DNA of 64,000 bases from Ectobacillus sp042610425 (GCF_042610425.1 NZ_JBGJZM010000004.1:100270-164269), one strand, 5' to 3'. Positions 1-9,663 are shown, counted from the first letter of the stretch. Notes: generated by a model not told the origin, from the sequence alone. Program-made: numbers and translations.

Positions 1-536
1 ACATCGGCATGATTTTCCAAAGCTTTAATCTCGTAAAGCGTTCTTCTGTACTACGAAACGTATTATCGGGCCGCGTTGGTTATCACTCTACATTACGCAC
101 GGTGCTTGGATTGTTTCCAAACCAAGATATAGAGCTAGCTCTGAATGCCCTTGATCGAGTAAATATTTTAGAAAAAGCATATTCTCGTGCAGATGAATTA
201 TCCGGTGGGCAGCAACAACGGGTTTCAATTGCTAGAGCACTTGCACAGGAGGCAAAGGTGATTCTTGCAGATGAACCGGTCGCATCTCTTGATCCCCTCA
301 CGACAAAGCAAGTGATGGATGATTTAAAGCGAATTAATCAAGATTTGGGTATAACTACCGTTGTGAATTTACATTTTATTGATTTAGCGAGAGAATATGC
401 AACGCGTATCATTGGCTTACGCGCAGGAGAAATCGTGTTTGATGGAACCGTAGAGGAAGCAACGGATGAGGTGTTTGCTGAAATTTATGGTCGTCCCATC
501 GACAAAGATGAATTATTAGGAGAGGTTGCCAAATGA
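1..536 (+). CDS. phnC: Phosphonate ABC transporter ATP-binding protein PhnC (5' truncated by window edge)
   Basis: This is the ATPase that powers import of phosphonates through the two permeases encoded next. The reading frame is already open at base 3, so the N-terminus and Walker A lie outside the window. Visible ABC motifs, in order, are the Q-loop (GMIFQ), the signature LSGGQQQRVSIARA near bases 198-240, Walker B (VILADEP) and the switch-His region (NLHFIDLA). The C-terminal GEIVFDGT is usual for PhnC. It ends in an ATGA overlap with the first permease, so the genes are translationally coupled. The solute-binding protein PhnD is probably upstream. The family assignment rests mainly on the phnE neighbours. 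Confidence 0.9.
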   Translation, partial: IGMIFQSFNLVKRSSVLRNVLSGRVGYHSTLRTVLGLFPNQDIELALNALDRVNILEKAYSRADELSGGQQQRVSIARALAQEAKVILADEPVASLDPLTTKQVMDDLKRINQDLGITTVVNLHFIDLAREYATRIIGLRAGEIVFDGTVEEATDEVFAEIYGRPIDKDELLGEVAK

Positions 537-1324
537 GTAGTGCTACAACAAAGAAACTACCTACTCCTCCTAGTAAGCTAAAGCATACATTTACGGCTAT
601 TTTGTTACTTTTATTATTTTTCGGAAGTGGAATTCAAGTTGATGCTTCGCTTTCAAAGTTAATAGATGGATTACCGAATATGTTGGATTTACTAAAACAA
701 ATGGTACCTCCTGATTGGAATTACTTTTCCAAAATAACAAGTGCTATGCTTGATACTTTGCGTATGGCTATTCTTGGTACTACATTTGGTGCCATTCTTG
801 CTGTTCCACTTTCTCTACTCGCAGCAAATAATATTGTTTCATCTCCTATTTTGTATGGATCAGCTAGGTTTCTTTTAAATTTAATTCGTACGGTACCTGA
901 TATACTTCTTGCCGCCATTTTTGTAGCAATATTTGGGATAGGGTCTTTGCCAGGTATTTTAGCCCTAACTGCTTTTTCGGTAGGTCTGATTGCTAAGCTA
1001 TTATATGAAGCAATAGAAGCGATTGATAAAGGACCATTAGAGGCCATGACAGCCGTTGGAGCAAATAAGATTCAATGGATTTTTTATGCGATTATTCCAC
1101 AAATTACAGCGCAGTTTATCTCCTTTGTACTATATACGTTTGAAGTAAACGTTCGGGCTGCAGCAGTGTTGGGATTAGTAGGAGCAGGAGGAATTGGTTT
1201 GTATTATGAGCAAACGTTAGGATTCTTACAATATCAGCAAACCTCTTCTATTATTATTTATACGTTAGTCATTGTGTTGCTCATTGACTACGTTAGTACA
1301 AGTTTACAGGAGAAACTGCTATGA
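533..1324 (+). CDS. phnE: Phosphonate ABC transporter permease PhnE (first copy)
   Basis: Integral membrane permease of 263 residues for phosphonate uptake. It has an N-terminal membrane segment (about residues 18-35), a periplasm-side helix with the PxxxDLLKQMVPPDW pattern typical of PhnE, then four to five further membrane segments. The EAA coupling loop that contacts PhnC reads EAMTAVGANKIQWIFYAIIPQ (about residues 166-186). The start overlaps the phnC stop by four bases, and its own stop overlaps the next permease by four bases. Tandem PhnE subunits are common in Firmicutes and probably form a heterodimer. Confidence 0.92.
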   Translation: MSSATTKKLPTPPSKLKHTFTAILLLLLFFGSGIQVDASLSKLIDGLPNMLDLLKQMVPPDWNYFSKITSAMLDTLRMAILGTTFGAILAVPLSLLAANNIVSSPILYGSARFLLNLIRTVPDILLAAIFVAIFGIGSLPGILALTAFSVGLIAKLLYEAIEAIDKGPLEAMTAVGANKIQWIFYAIIPQITAQFISFVLYTFEVNVRAAAVLGLVGAGGIGLYYEQTLGFLQYQQTSSIIIYTLVIVLLIDYVSTSLQEKLL

Positions 1325-2124
1325 CTACTAATTCGAAAATGATACAAAAAACTAGAAAAATAAATTTATATCGTTGGAGTATTGTTGCGGTGCTAGCCCT
1401 CATTTACGTATGGGCATTTTCAGGAATGCCTATTCATGGAATTAAACCAACAGCAGGTCAAATTACAAATTCAATCCTCTCAGGCATTATTCACCCAGAT
1501 TGGAGCTATGTGCTGCTTCCTGATGGAGAAGACTTAGTTCATGGATTGATTGATACACTGGCCATTGCGGTGCTAGGAACATTTATTTCTTGCGTATTGT
1601 GTGTACCGTTTGCATTTTGGGCAGCAAACAATATGAGCAAAGGAAGGGTCATTTCTAGAACAGGAAAATTTGTGCTCAGTTTCGTACGGACATTTCCTGA
1701 AATCGTTATGGCGCTTCTCTTCATTAAAGCGGTGGGGCCAGGCTCTTTCGCCGGAGTGCTAGCCCTTGGATTACATTCCATTGGTATGCTAGGAAAGCTA
1801 TTCTCAGAGTCTATTGAAAATATAGATTTGGGTCCAACCGAAGCCCTTATCGCAACTGGCGCAAATAAAATACAGATTCTATGGTATGCGGTGTTGCCAC
1901 AAGTATTGCCGGATTTTCTATCCTATACACTGTATCGATTTGAAATCAATGTTCGTTCTGCTGCGATACTAGGGGTAATTGGTGCAGGAGGAATCGGTAC
2001 ACCTCTCATCTTTGCACTTAGCTCACGTAATTGGTCACGAGTTGGAATTATATTACTCGGGATTATTATTATGGTGACGCTCATAGATTTGATTTCCGGA
2101 TATATACGAAAAAAATTAGTGTAA
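1321..2124 (+). CDS. phnE: Phosphonate ABC transporter permease PhnE (second copy)
   Basis: Second permease of the phosphonate importer, 267 residues and homologous to the preceding gene. The shared C-terminal half contains the EAA loop EALIATGANKIQILWYAVLPQ followed by SYTLYRFEINVRSAAILGVIGAGGIG, almost the same string as in the first copy (VLYTFEVNVRAAAVLGLVGAGGIG). It begins in an ATGA overlap and is closed by a strong intrinsic terminator 13 bases after the stop, so phnC-phnE-phnE is the end of the operon. No C-P lyase or phosphonatase gene follows within the window. Confidence 0.92.
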   Translation: MTTNSKMIQKTRKINLYRWSIVAVLALIYVWAFSGMPIHGIKPTAGQITNSILSGIIHPDWSYVLLPDGEDLVHGLIDTLAIAVLGTFISCVLCVPFAFWAANNMSKGRVISRTGKFVLSFVRTFPEIVMALLFIKAVGPGSFAGVLALGLHSIGMLGKLFSESIENIDLGPTEALIATGANKIQILWYAVLPQVLPDFLSYTLYRFEINVRSAAILGVIGAGGIGTPLIFALSSRNWSRVGIILLGIIIMVTLIDLISGYIRKKLV

Positions 2125-2136
2125 TGGTATCTGTTG

Positions 2137-2166
2137 AAAAGGGACTAGCGAATGCTAGTCCTTTTT
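2137..2166 (+). terminator. Intrinsic terminator of the phn operon
   Basis: GGGACTAGC and GCTAGTCC form a hairpin with a short loop, flanked by AAAA and TTTTT. Confidence 0.9.
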
Positions 2167-2348
2167 GTACTTGGGAAAAAGGAGGATTCGAAAGAAAAAT
2201 TAAGTGCTGCCAAGATTACATGGATTTTAGCTAGCCCATTCGATATTGCATACTAGTAAGTTTGTGAAATGCTTTCTACTAGGAGTTTATTTTTTGCAAT
2301 AGAATCGTTATGATGGATGAGGAAACCATTTAGAGAGGAGCAAAGCAC

Positions 2349-3005
2349 ATGAAGCGTTACTGGATTGAACACAAAGCATATATTTTGCTTGGATTGCTTG
2401 CGATTCTCTGTCTATTTGGTATTTATCGTACAGGTGTTCTTACACCAAGCAATATCGATTCGCTTAGTCATTGGATGAGAAAGGAAGGAATAGTAGGTAT
2501 GCTACTTTTTATTCTTGCCTATACCATTCGTCCGCTCTTCTTTATTCCGATGCTCCCTGTTACGTTATTTGGTGGGTATACATTTGGAGCAGTTACAGGG
2601 ACCCTTTTAAATATTATCGGAGCGGGCAATAGTGCCGTTATTGCATTTTATATAACTAGAAACATAAAAAGTAAAAGAATCCGGTCTTTTCTCGAAAAGC
2701 ATAGAAAACAAATCATAAGTGATCAAATTGAAAAGCATGGGTTTCGTGTTGTGCTCTACATCCGTCTTATCCCGTTCATTCCATTTGATAGTATTAATTA
2801 TGGGATGGGATTATCGAAAGTGAAGGTACGCGATTATATAGTAGCCTCATACATTGGCATTATTCCTGGTATTTTCGTAGCCAATTTCGTTGGAAATTCT
2901 TTGCGGAATATATGGAGCATACAATTTATCGTGGCAATATTATTATACGGATTTGTGATACTTATTCCGTATATTTATAACAAATGGAATAAAAAGAATG
3001 ATTAA
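2349..3005 (+). CDS. TVP38/TMEM64 (VTT-domain) family membrane protein
   Basis: Polytopic membrane protein of 218 residues. It has an N-terminal membrane helix (about residues 11-28), then the VTT/SNARE-associated core: a re-entrant hydrophobic stretch with IRPLFFIPMLPVTLFGG and the diagnostic FRVVLYIRLIPFIPFDSINY followed by GLSKVKVRDYIVASYIGIIPG. Members of this superfamily (DedA, TVP38, TMEM41B) are linked to lipid scrambling or membrane homeostasis, but the role of the short bacterial TVP38 type is not settled. The start has the strong ribosome site GAGAGGAG. It stands alone, with no clear terminator and about 250 non-coding bases after it. Confidence 0.85.
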   Translation: MKRYWIEHKAYILLGLLAILCLFGIYRTGVLTPSNIDSLSHWMRKEGIVGMLLFILAYTIRPLFFIPMLPVTLFGGYTFGAVTGTLLNIIGAGNSAVIAFYITRNIKSKRIRSFLEKHRKQIISDQIEKHGFRVVLYIRLIPFIPFDSINYGMGLSKVKVRDYIVASYIGIIPGIFVANFVGNSLRNIWSIQFIVAILLYGFVILIPYIYNKWNKKND

Positions 3006-3187
3006 AGTAAAAGATTTGAAATGAAAGTGATTTTTATCCCGATTTACAATAGAAAATCCAAGAAAACTGTATAGTAGCATCATGGAAATCAACGATCGAA
3101 TTCACCTTCAAATATCTTCAATATCTCTATTATTCTCTTTCTGTTTTTACAAAATCAATCATTTAAAATCTTATCATTGTTACTTCG

Positions 3188-3236
3188 TTGACAATGATAG
3201 GGGATATCGATATATTTGGTAAGTAAGTATTTACTT
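3188..3236 (+). promoter_or_regulatory. Promoter with TetR-type operator for the RND efflux operon
   Basis: TTGACA (3188-3193) is separated by 17 bases from TATATT (3211-3216). At the expected transcription start lies the imperfect palindrome AAGTAA-4-TTACTT (3221-3236), like known AcrR/QacR-class operators. This geometry predicts autorepression by the TetR protein encoded immediately downstream. Confidence 0.8.
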
Positions 3237-3255
3237 ATTAAAAAAGGAGAGAGAT

Positions 3256-3891
3256 ATGACCCAAAAACCTACTAAGGACCGTATTGTAGAGGAGGCACTC
3301 AGCTTGTTTGCAAAAAAAGGGTTTGCCGGAACTACAATTGCAGATATTGCGAAAGGTGTTCAATTATCCGAAGGTGCGCTATATAAACACTTTAAGAACA
3401 AAAAAGAAATATTTATTGCATGCCTGCTCCCGCTTATCGAAGGAGAAATTGATTCTTGGTTACCCCAGCTAGAAGATGTAAACACATTGGAAGATATCAT
3501 TGCAATTATGGTACGGCATCGATTTGAGCTGATTTTTCATAATTTAGATGCATTCAATATTTTATTTACTGAATCGCTTCATGATGAAGAACTAGGTAGA
3601 TTGTTTCAGAAGCGCCTCATGCAAACGCAAAAACCGGAGTTGATTGCACAAAAGGTAAGACATATTCAAACAATGGATCGGCCTATGCCTTTACCAAATG
3701 GAACGTTTTTAAGTATTGGGCTTACAACAATGATTTGGGGCTTAGCGAATGACTATAAACGCAATTTGAAACAAATTGGAATAAATTTTCCTTCGAAAGA
3801 AGCATTGCTTGATGAATTAACGAGGTTTGTCCTATACGGAGCCTTGGGTAATCCCCATTCCAACTCGCAACTTTCTAAAGAAAAGGAGTAG
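3256..3891 (+). CDS. TetR/AcrR family transcriptional repressor
   Basis: DNA-binding regulator of 211 residues. The N-terminal helix-turn-helix covers about residues 5-50 (RIVEEALSLFAKKGFAGTTI, then GVQLSEGALYKHFKNKKEIF). The C-terminal all-helical ligand and dimer domain is too divergent to tell the inducer. A palindrome at its own promoter and a four-base gap to the exporter gene indicate that it represses a two-gene efflux operon and is released by a substrate of the pump. The start is preceded by AAAGGAGAG. Confidence 0.92.
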   Translation: MTQKPTKDRIVEEALSLFAKKGFAGTTIADIAKGVQLSEGALYKHFKNKKEIFIACLLPLIEGEIDSWLPQLEDVNTLEDIIAIMVRHRFELIFHNLDAFNILFTESLHDEELGRLFQKRLMQTQKPELIAQKVRHIQTMDRPMPLPNGTFLSIGLTTMIWGLANDYKRNLKQIGINFPSKEALLDELTRFVLYGALGNPHSNSQLSKEKE

Positions 3892-3895
3892 GTTC

Positions 3896-6800
3896 ATGAA
3901 TTTTCTAACTAAATTCTCTATGAAAAATGTAGGATTCATTTTTATCATCATTGCTCTCGTTTTTGCGGGGGGAATTTACTCTGCACGAACGATGAACCAA
4001 GAAAAGTATCCGAGCATCGATGTTCCGTATTTATCCTTTCAAGTCCAATATCCGGGTGCCACTCCAAATCAATCGCTTGAAGATATCGGAAAACCATTAG
4101 AGGAACAGCTAACAAAGATTAAAAATGTTCAAAATTTGTATGTTACCTCCTCAGCAAATAACATAAATGTAATGATTGAATTTTCTCTTTCTGCATCTAT
4201 GGACCAAGCAGAATCAGATGTGAATGGTGCGATTTCAAAAGTAAAGTTACCTGACACTGCGAAAACAATGCCACTGCAGCGGAAAGGTCCAAGTGCCCAG
4301 CCAGTTTATTTATTCGCAGTGGACGGGGGCGGAGCTTCGATTGATGATGTCCAATCATTTACAGATAAAACGATTAAAACTAGTTTACAATCTGTGCAAG
4401 GTATTGCCGATATTGAAGTTGATGGTATTTCAACAAAGAAGGTATTTATTAAAGTAGATCCTGAAAAGCTTAAGCAGCAAAATCTGACGCTGGATAAGGT
4501 GAAACAAGCATTGCTAGCCAATAATGTTACGGCTCCAACTGGGGAAGTGACGATGAATGATAAAACGATGCTTGTGCAAGTTGGAAAGCAGTATTCCAAT
4601 TTAGATGAAATTAAGGCTACTCAGATTATCGTAACGCAGCAAAACACTTCAGGTTTGCAGGATGCCTTTACAAACATTGGACAAGGCATGAATACGTTAG
4701 GAAGTGCAGTAGGTGGCTTAGGGAAAACGGTCGGCATCAGTGCAAAGCAACAAGAATTGATGCAACAAGAGATTCAGTTATCTGGAGTAATAACGCAGTT
4801 GTCTGGACAAATACAAGCGGATAAAGTTCAGTTGCAAGCCCTGCAGTCACAGGCAGCAACTACTTCTGCTCAAGCAAAGGCGAATCCTACTAATCCACAA
4901 CTAGCAAAAGCAAGCAGCGATTTAGCGACGCAAATGAATCAACTCAATCAAAAAATAGCAGGGGAAGAAGCAAAGCTTACAGAGCTACAAAACTCGATGA
5001 CGCAGCTACAAGCAGCGATTACAAGTTTATCTAGTACGAGTCAGCAATCTTTACAAAGCGTGCAGCAAAGTGGTTCACAAACGACGCCATCTTCCAATTC
5101 TTCTGTATCGATGGGAGGATTAACGATTCGTTCTCTTCCATTATCGGATATTGCGGATGTAACCTATGCAAACGAGCAGCAATCAACGATAACTAGGCTA
5201 AATGGACATCCAGCAATTAGCATAGGGATTATTCCAAATACGGATGCGAATACGGTGGATGTTGTAAAGAAAACGAATGATCAGCTTGCAAAGATTACGA
5301 TGCCAAAGGGGTATTCATTCACTACCTTGCGTGATGAGTCGAAGGAAATTCAGCAGTCTGTCAATAGTATGATGAGAGAAGCGTTGTTTGGTGCACTTCT
5401 TGCAGCTGTCGTCACATTGCTATTTTTGCGGAACATTCGTACCACAATCATTGCCATTCTTTCGATTCCGTTATCGATTTTCATTACCTTAATTCTATTA
5501 AAGCAAATGGGATATACGCTTAACATGATGACACTTGCCGGTATTGCGGTCGCAGTTGGGCGTGTCGTGGATGACAGTATTGTCGTGATTGAAAACTTGT
5601 TTCGCCGTATTCGGCATGCAAGTGAGGAAGAACGAACGAAAGACCTCATTATGGAGGCAACCGGCGAAGTATCCCATGCGATTTCATCGTCTACGATTAC
5701 AACCGTAGCGGTATTTATTCCGCTTGCCTTTGTTCCTGGTATCGTAGGGAAGTTCTTCGCACCATTTGCGTGGAGTGTTGTAATTTCTATCTTGTTTTCT
5801 TTCCTTGTCGCAGTATCGGTTATTCCAGTTCTTTCGAGATTAACGTTATTAAAGATGAAGCCAGAAGAGAATAAAACGAGCTGGTTAGAACAGGCATACC
5901 GCATCGTATTACAATGGACGCTTCGTCGAAAATGGATTGTAGTAGGAATTTCATTGTTGCTATTAGTTGGCTCTGGATTATTGGCATCGAAAATTCCTGT
6001 GAATTTCTTCCCTACAGAAGCTACGAAATATTATAACGCTTCTGTTACAATGCCAATTGGTACTTCAATTGATAAAACGAATGAAGTTGCTACAAAGCTT
6101 GAAAAAATTATAGCAGATACAAAACAAGTCGATAATTATGAAACGGTAGTTACCGGCGGGACAATCTCCACGCAAATTACATTGAAAGATAACGTGGATA
6201 CGAAATCGTTCGAGCGTGCCGTTCGTGACAATACGGCAAAGTTCGAAAACGATATTACGACAACATTAACAGCAACAGGTAGCTCTCCGGGTGGTGGAGG
6301 GTTAGCGATGATTATTACAGGTCCGGATTCAAAAACCATTTCTGATGCAGCAGCTAATTATGAAGATGTCATTAAGAAGATGCCGGGAATTGCTGATGTA
6401 AAATCAAATGTAAAAGCGGTTCGTCCGCAAATTTCTGTATCTGTTGACAACACAAAGGCTGCAGAAAAAGGTGTATATCCTGCCTCTGTTTCAGGCGCAA
6501 TTCGTGATATGCTATCAGGTTCCACCATTTCTACGATGTCGCTTGATGGAAAAACAACAGATATTAATCTCGGACTGAAAACCGATGCGCTGCAATCGAC
6601 AGACGCAATCGCTGCGCAAAAGGTAACGAGTATGGCCGGTGAGGATGTTACCATTGGAGATATAGCTAAGGTTGAGCAAACAACTGGACCCACCTCGGTT
6701 CAACGTTTGAACAAAGCTGATTATGTTTCCATTTCAGGTACTTTTACAACAGATAATAGTCGTCAGGTACAAACTGACATTAAAAATGCAGTAGCCAAAA

Positions 6801-7375
6801 TCTCTGTACCGACTGGCGTTAGCTATTCATTTGAAGGGGAAGCGAAGCAAATTAATGAAGGATTTTCAAATATGTTTGCTGCGATAGGAATTAGCATTAT
6901 CCTCGTCTATGTAATCATGATGATTACATTTGGCGAAATGCTTGCTCCATTTGCCATTATGTTCTCCCTGCCATTTATTTTTGTAGGTGTCGTCCTAGGT
7001 TTATTTATGACAGGACAGTCGCTTGGAATGCCTGCCTTGGTAGGGATATTGATGTTAATCGGTATTGTTGTGACGAATGCAATTGTTCTAGTTGACCGCG
7101 TGAAGCATAACGAAGCAAGTGGAATGTCAACGTATGACGCGCTAATGGAAGCGGGTATGAAACGGATTCGTCCCATCCTAATGACTGCGGTTGCGACGGT
7201 CGGAGCATTAACGCCGCTCGCTCTTTCATCAGAGGGTGGATTAATCTCAAGGTCACTTGCGGTTACCGTAATTTCAGGGCTTACGACGAGTACAATTTTA
7301 ACTTTGGTAATTGTACCAATTATGTATTTAGCCTTTCATAACTTACGAGCAAGAATGTTTGGCGAAAAGAAATAA
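3896..7375 (+). CDS. RND-family efflux transporter (SwrC/YerP-like) with a long helical insertion
   Basis: Proton-driven exporter of the HAE/MMPL superfamily, 1159 residues. The ATG at 3896 was chosen because AAAGGAG lies just upstream and the family start (membrane helix VGFIFIIIALVFAGGIY) follows directly. The usual two-fold layout is visible: TM1, a large extracytoplasmic loop, TM2-6 with the proton-relay pair D559/D560 in VVDDSIVVIENLF, then TM7, a second loop and TM8-12 with VTNAIVLVDRV. Residues 253-405 form a Gln/Ala/Ser-rich predicted helical hairpin that ordinary homologues of about 1050 residues lack. Gram-positive members such as SwrC export surfactin-like amphiphiles; the substrate here is unknown. 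It is co-transcribed with the TetR gene. Confidence 0.92.
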   Translation: MNFLTKFSMKNVGFIFIIIALVFAGGIYSARTMNQEKYPSIDVPYLSFQVQYPGATPNQSLEDIGKPLEEQLTKIKNVQNLYVTSSANNINVMIEFSLSASMDQAESDVNGAISKVKLPDTAKTMPLQRKGPSAQPVYLFAVDGGGASIDDVQSFTDKTIKTSLQSVQGIADIEVDGISTKKVFIKVDPEKLKQQNLTLDKVKQALLANNVTAPTGEVTMNDKTMLVQVGKQYSNLDEIKATQIIVTQQNTSGLQDAFTNIGQGMNTLGSAVGGLGKTVGISAKQQELMQQEIQLSGVITQLSGQIQADKVQLQALQSQAATTSAQAKANPTNPQLAKASSDLATQMNQLNQKIAGEEAKLTELQNSMTQLQAAITSLSSTSQQSLQSVQQSGSQTTPSSNSSVSMGGLTIRSLPLSDIADVTYANEQQSTITRLNGHPAISIGIIPNTDANTVDVVKKTNDQLAKITMPKGYSFTTLRDESKEIQQSVNSMMREALFGALLAAVVTLLFLRNIRTTIIAILSIPLSIFITLILLKQMGYTLNMMTLAGIAVAVGRVVDDSIVVIENLFRRIRHASEEERTKDLIMEATGEVSHAISSSTITTVAVFIPLAFVPGIVGKFFAPFAWSVVISILFSFLVAVSVIPVLSRLTLLKMKPEENKTSWLEQAYRIVLQWTLRRKWIVVGISLLLLVGSGLLASKIPVNFFPTEATKYYNASVTMPIGTSIDKTNEVATKLEKIIADTKQVDNYETVVTGGTISTQITLKDNVDTKSFERAVRDNTAKFENDITTTLTATGSSPGGGGLAMIITGPDSKTISDAAANYEDVIKKMPGIADVKSNVKAVRPQISVSVDNTKAAEKGVYPASVSGAIRDMLSGSTISTMSLDGKTTDINLGLKTDALQSTDAIAAQKVTSMAGEDVTIGDIAKVEQTTGPTSVQRLNKADYVSISGTFTTDNSRQVQTDIKNAVAKISVPTGVSYSFEGEAKQINEGFSNMFAAIGISIILVYVIMMITFGEMLAPFAIMFSLPFIFVGVVLGLFMTGQSLGMPALVGILMLIGIVVTNAIVLVDRVKHNEASGMSTYDALMEAGMKRIRPILMTAVATVGALTPLALSSEGGLISRSLAVTVISGLTTSTILTLVIVPIMYLAFHNLRARMFGEKK

Positions 7376-7393
7376 CGAGGAGCAAATATGCAC

Positions 7394-7430
7394 GAGAGGG
7401 AAACGAATAAGGTTTCCCTCTTGTTTTTTT
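7394..7430 (+). terminator. Intrinsic terminator of the RND efflux operon
   Basis: GAGGGAAAC and GTTTCCCTC form a nine-base-pair stem with a seven-base loop, followed by a run of T. Confidence 0.92.
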
Positions 7431-7526
7431 GTTGTATCCTATATGTTATCACCGATATAATGATGCTAAGTATAGATTTTACAAAGCATGATAAGGGATA
7501 TTTTATTTTGTAAGGAGGATGGATCC

Positions 7527-8441
7527 GTGAAATTCTTAGTAGTGGGTGCCGGAGCAGTAGGTGGATATTTCGGAGCAAGATTGGCGGAAAAGGGTGAAAA
7601 TGTCACATTTTTAGTTCGTGAAAAAAGAAAAACGCAGCTGCAAGCAAGGGGATTGCATGTAAAAAGCATTCACGGAGATGCAGTTATTCATCCGAAATTA
7701 ATCGCAGCAGGTGAGCCTGGTGCGTTTGATGTTATTCTTATTGGAACAAAGGCTTATCATTTAGAGCAAACGATACAGGATATAAAACCGTATGTGCATA
7801 AGGGAACAGTTATTATTCCGATGCTAAATGGTATGCAGCATATTGATATGTTAACGAACGCCTTCTCGAAGGAATCTGTAATAGGTGGGTTATGTTTTAT
7901 TGAATCTACGTTGTCAAGTGAAGGACATGTTATTCAAACGAGTCCCATTCATCGATTTGTATTTGGGGAATGGAACGGGGAAAGAACGGAAAGAATCCGT
8001 AATATTGAAAAGGCATTTCAAGATACACGGGCCATGATAAGCGTGAGCGATAACATTCTCCGTGATATGTGGCAAAAATATTTGTTTATTACGACTTTCT
8101 CAGGCGTAACTACCTTATTTCAAAGATCAATTGGTCCCATACGAGATGTTAATAGAGGAGTACAATTGATTGAAAGTCTACTACAGGAAACAGCACAAAT
8201 CATGAGGGCAGTACAAGCTCCCATTAAAGATAATATTGAAGAAAAACAAATGCAAACCATGGGAGAAATGGGCTATAATATGAAATCTTCTATGCTGCGT
8301 GATATGGAAAAGGGTCTATCTGTAGAGGTAGAAGCATTGCAAGGATATTTACTATCGTTAGCAGAGGAGAGAGGAATTGCTGCACCTACTTTGCAAAGTG
8401 TATATGTAAATCTGAAGTTATATGAGAAAGATAAGGAATAG
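7527..8441 (+). CDS. panE: 2-dehydropantoate 2-reductase family protein (PanE/ApbA)
   Basis: NADPH-dependent ketopantoate reductase family protein, 304 residues from the GTG at 7527. That start is preceded by AAGGAGG and places the dinucleotide-binding motif GAGAVGGYFGARLAEKG at residues 7-23, as usual for the family. Other family signatures are MLNGMQHID and WQKYLFITTFSGVT. A longer frame opens at 7488, but that would put the ribosome site inside the gene. No other pantothenate gene is nearby, and Bacillaceae carry several paralogues, so it may act on a different 2-oxo acid. The panE symbol is therefore provisional. Confidence 0.8.
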   Translation: MKFLVVGAGAVGGYFGARLAEKGENVTFLVREKRKTQLQARGLHVKSIHGDAVIHPKLIAAGEPGAFDVILIGTKAYHLEQTIQDIKPYVHKGTVIIPMLNGMQHIDMLTNAFSKESVIGGLCFIESTLSSEGHVIQTSPIHRFVFGEWNGERTERIRNIEKAFQDTRAMISVSDNILRDMWQKYLFITTFSGVTTLFQRSIGPIRDVNRGVQLIESLLQETAQIMRAVQAPIKDNIEEKQMQTMGEMGYNMKSSMLRDMEKGLSVEVEALQGYLLSLAEERGIAAPTLQSVYVNLKLYEKDKE

Positions 8442-8568
8442 GATAAAACATATAACAATTGTATGTTTTGAAAATATGATAGAAATGTGACAAATATGCA
8501 TACTAGTATGGTCAAAAGAATTGGTCATGTATAATGAAGCAAAGAAATACACCATGAAGGAGGATCAC

Positions 8569-9660
8569 GTGCATACGAAACATGTGCTTTTTCAAGAAGC
8601 GGAGCAGTTTATTACAACCTGTTATAGGGAATTAGATAAATCGAAAGAGGAACGTGACATACGGTTACACGAGATTGAACAGATGATAGACAGGTATGGC
8701 TATTATGAGCATACGTTTGAAGAGCTTGAACACGGTGCACGAATGGCTTGGCGTAATAGTAATCGCTGTATCGGGCGATTGTTTTGGAATACATTAACGG
8801 TATTCGATAAGAGGACGCTACAACAAGAAGACGAAATATTTGATGCTCTTTTGGAACATATTACATATGCCACGAATGATGGGAAAATCAGACCGACAAT
8901 TACGATATTTCAGCAAAAAGAAAACAACCAGGAGCGGGTGCGGATTTGGAATCATCAAATCATTCGTTATGCAGGGTATGAAACGGAGAATGGAATAATC
9001 GGTGATTCGTCTTCTATTTCTTTTACTCGTGTTTGCGAAGGCCTTGGGTGGCGCGGTAAGCGAACCCATTTCGATATTTTGCCAATTGTTATTGCAGTCG
9101 GTGGCAAGTTACCTATTTGGTATAATATTCCTCATGAGTTTGTGCTTGAAGTACCTCTTGTGCATCCGGAGTTAGAGTCGTTTGCAGATTTACACCTTCG
9201 TTGGTATGCAGTTCCAATGATTAGCGAAATGAAGCTTGAAATAGGAGGTATTACCTATACAGCCGCTCCGTTTAACGGCTGGTATATGGGCACAGAAATT
9301 GGAGCTCGGAATTTAGCAGACGAAACCCGCTATAATATGCTGCCAAAAGTAGCTTCTTTGTTAAATCTAGATATATCTCGGCAAGCAAGCTTATGGAAGG
9401 ATAAAGCGTTAGTTGAGCTCAACATCGCTGTACTTCATTCTTTTAAAGAAAAAGGAGTTAGCATTGTGGATCATCACACGGCTGCAGCGCAATTTCAGCT
9501 ATTTGAAAACGGAGAGGGAGAAGCAGATAGAGATGTCAAGGGAGATTGGACATGGCTCATTCCTCCTGTTTCACCGGCAACAACGCACATCTTCCATAAA
9601 TCTTATCCCAATGAAAAAGTAACACCGAATTTTTCGTATCAAGACAAACCTTACGCATAA
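8569..9660 (+). CDS. nos: Bacterial nitric oxide synthase, oxygenase domain
   Basis: Oxidises arginine to citrulline and nitric oxide using heme, tetrahydrofolate or biopterin, and electrons from host flavodoxin-type reductases. In Bacillus the product protects against oxidative stress. The GTG at 8569 follows AAGGAGG by five bases and gives 363 residues, the standard length. The heme-thiolate motif WRNSNRCIGRLFW carries Cys67. IWNHQIIRYAGYE, the substrate region PFNGWYMGTEIGARNLAD and the C-terminal DWTWLIPPVSPATTHIFH are all intact. No reductase domain is fused, as expected for bacteria. It is monocistronic with its own terminator. Confidence 0.97.
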   Translation: MHTKHVLFQEAEQFITTCYRELDKSKEERDIRLHEIEQMIDRYGYYEHTFEELEHGARMAWRNSNRCIGRLFWNTLTVFDKRTLQQEDEIFDALLEHITYATNDGKIRPTITIFQQKENNQERVRIWNHQIIRYAGYETENGIIGDSSSISFTRVCEGLGWRGKRTHFDILPIVIAVGGKLPIWYNIPHEFVLEVPLVHPELESFADLHLRWYAVPMISEMKLEIGGITYTAAPFNGWYMGTEIGARNLADETRYNMLPKVASLLNLDISRQASLWKDKALVELNIAVLHSFKEKGVSIVDHHTAAAQFQLFENGEGEADRDVKGDWTWLIPPVSPATTHIFHKSYPNEKVTPNFSYQDKPYA

Positions 9661-9663
9661 AGA

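Noticed and set aside
5350..5904. Long minus-strand open frame inside the RND gene
   Set aside because: Shadow frame opposite a conserved membrane domain; no ribosome site and no recognisable domain.
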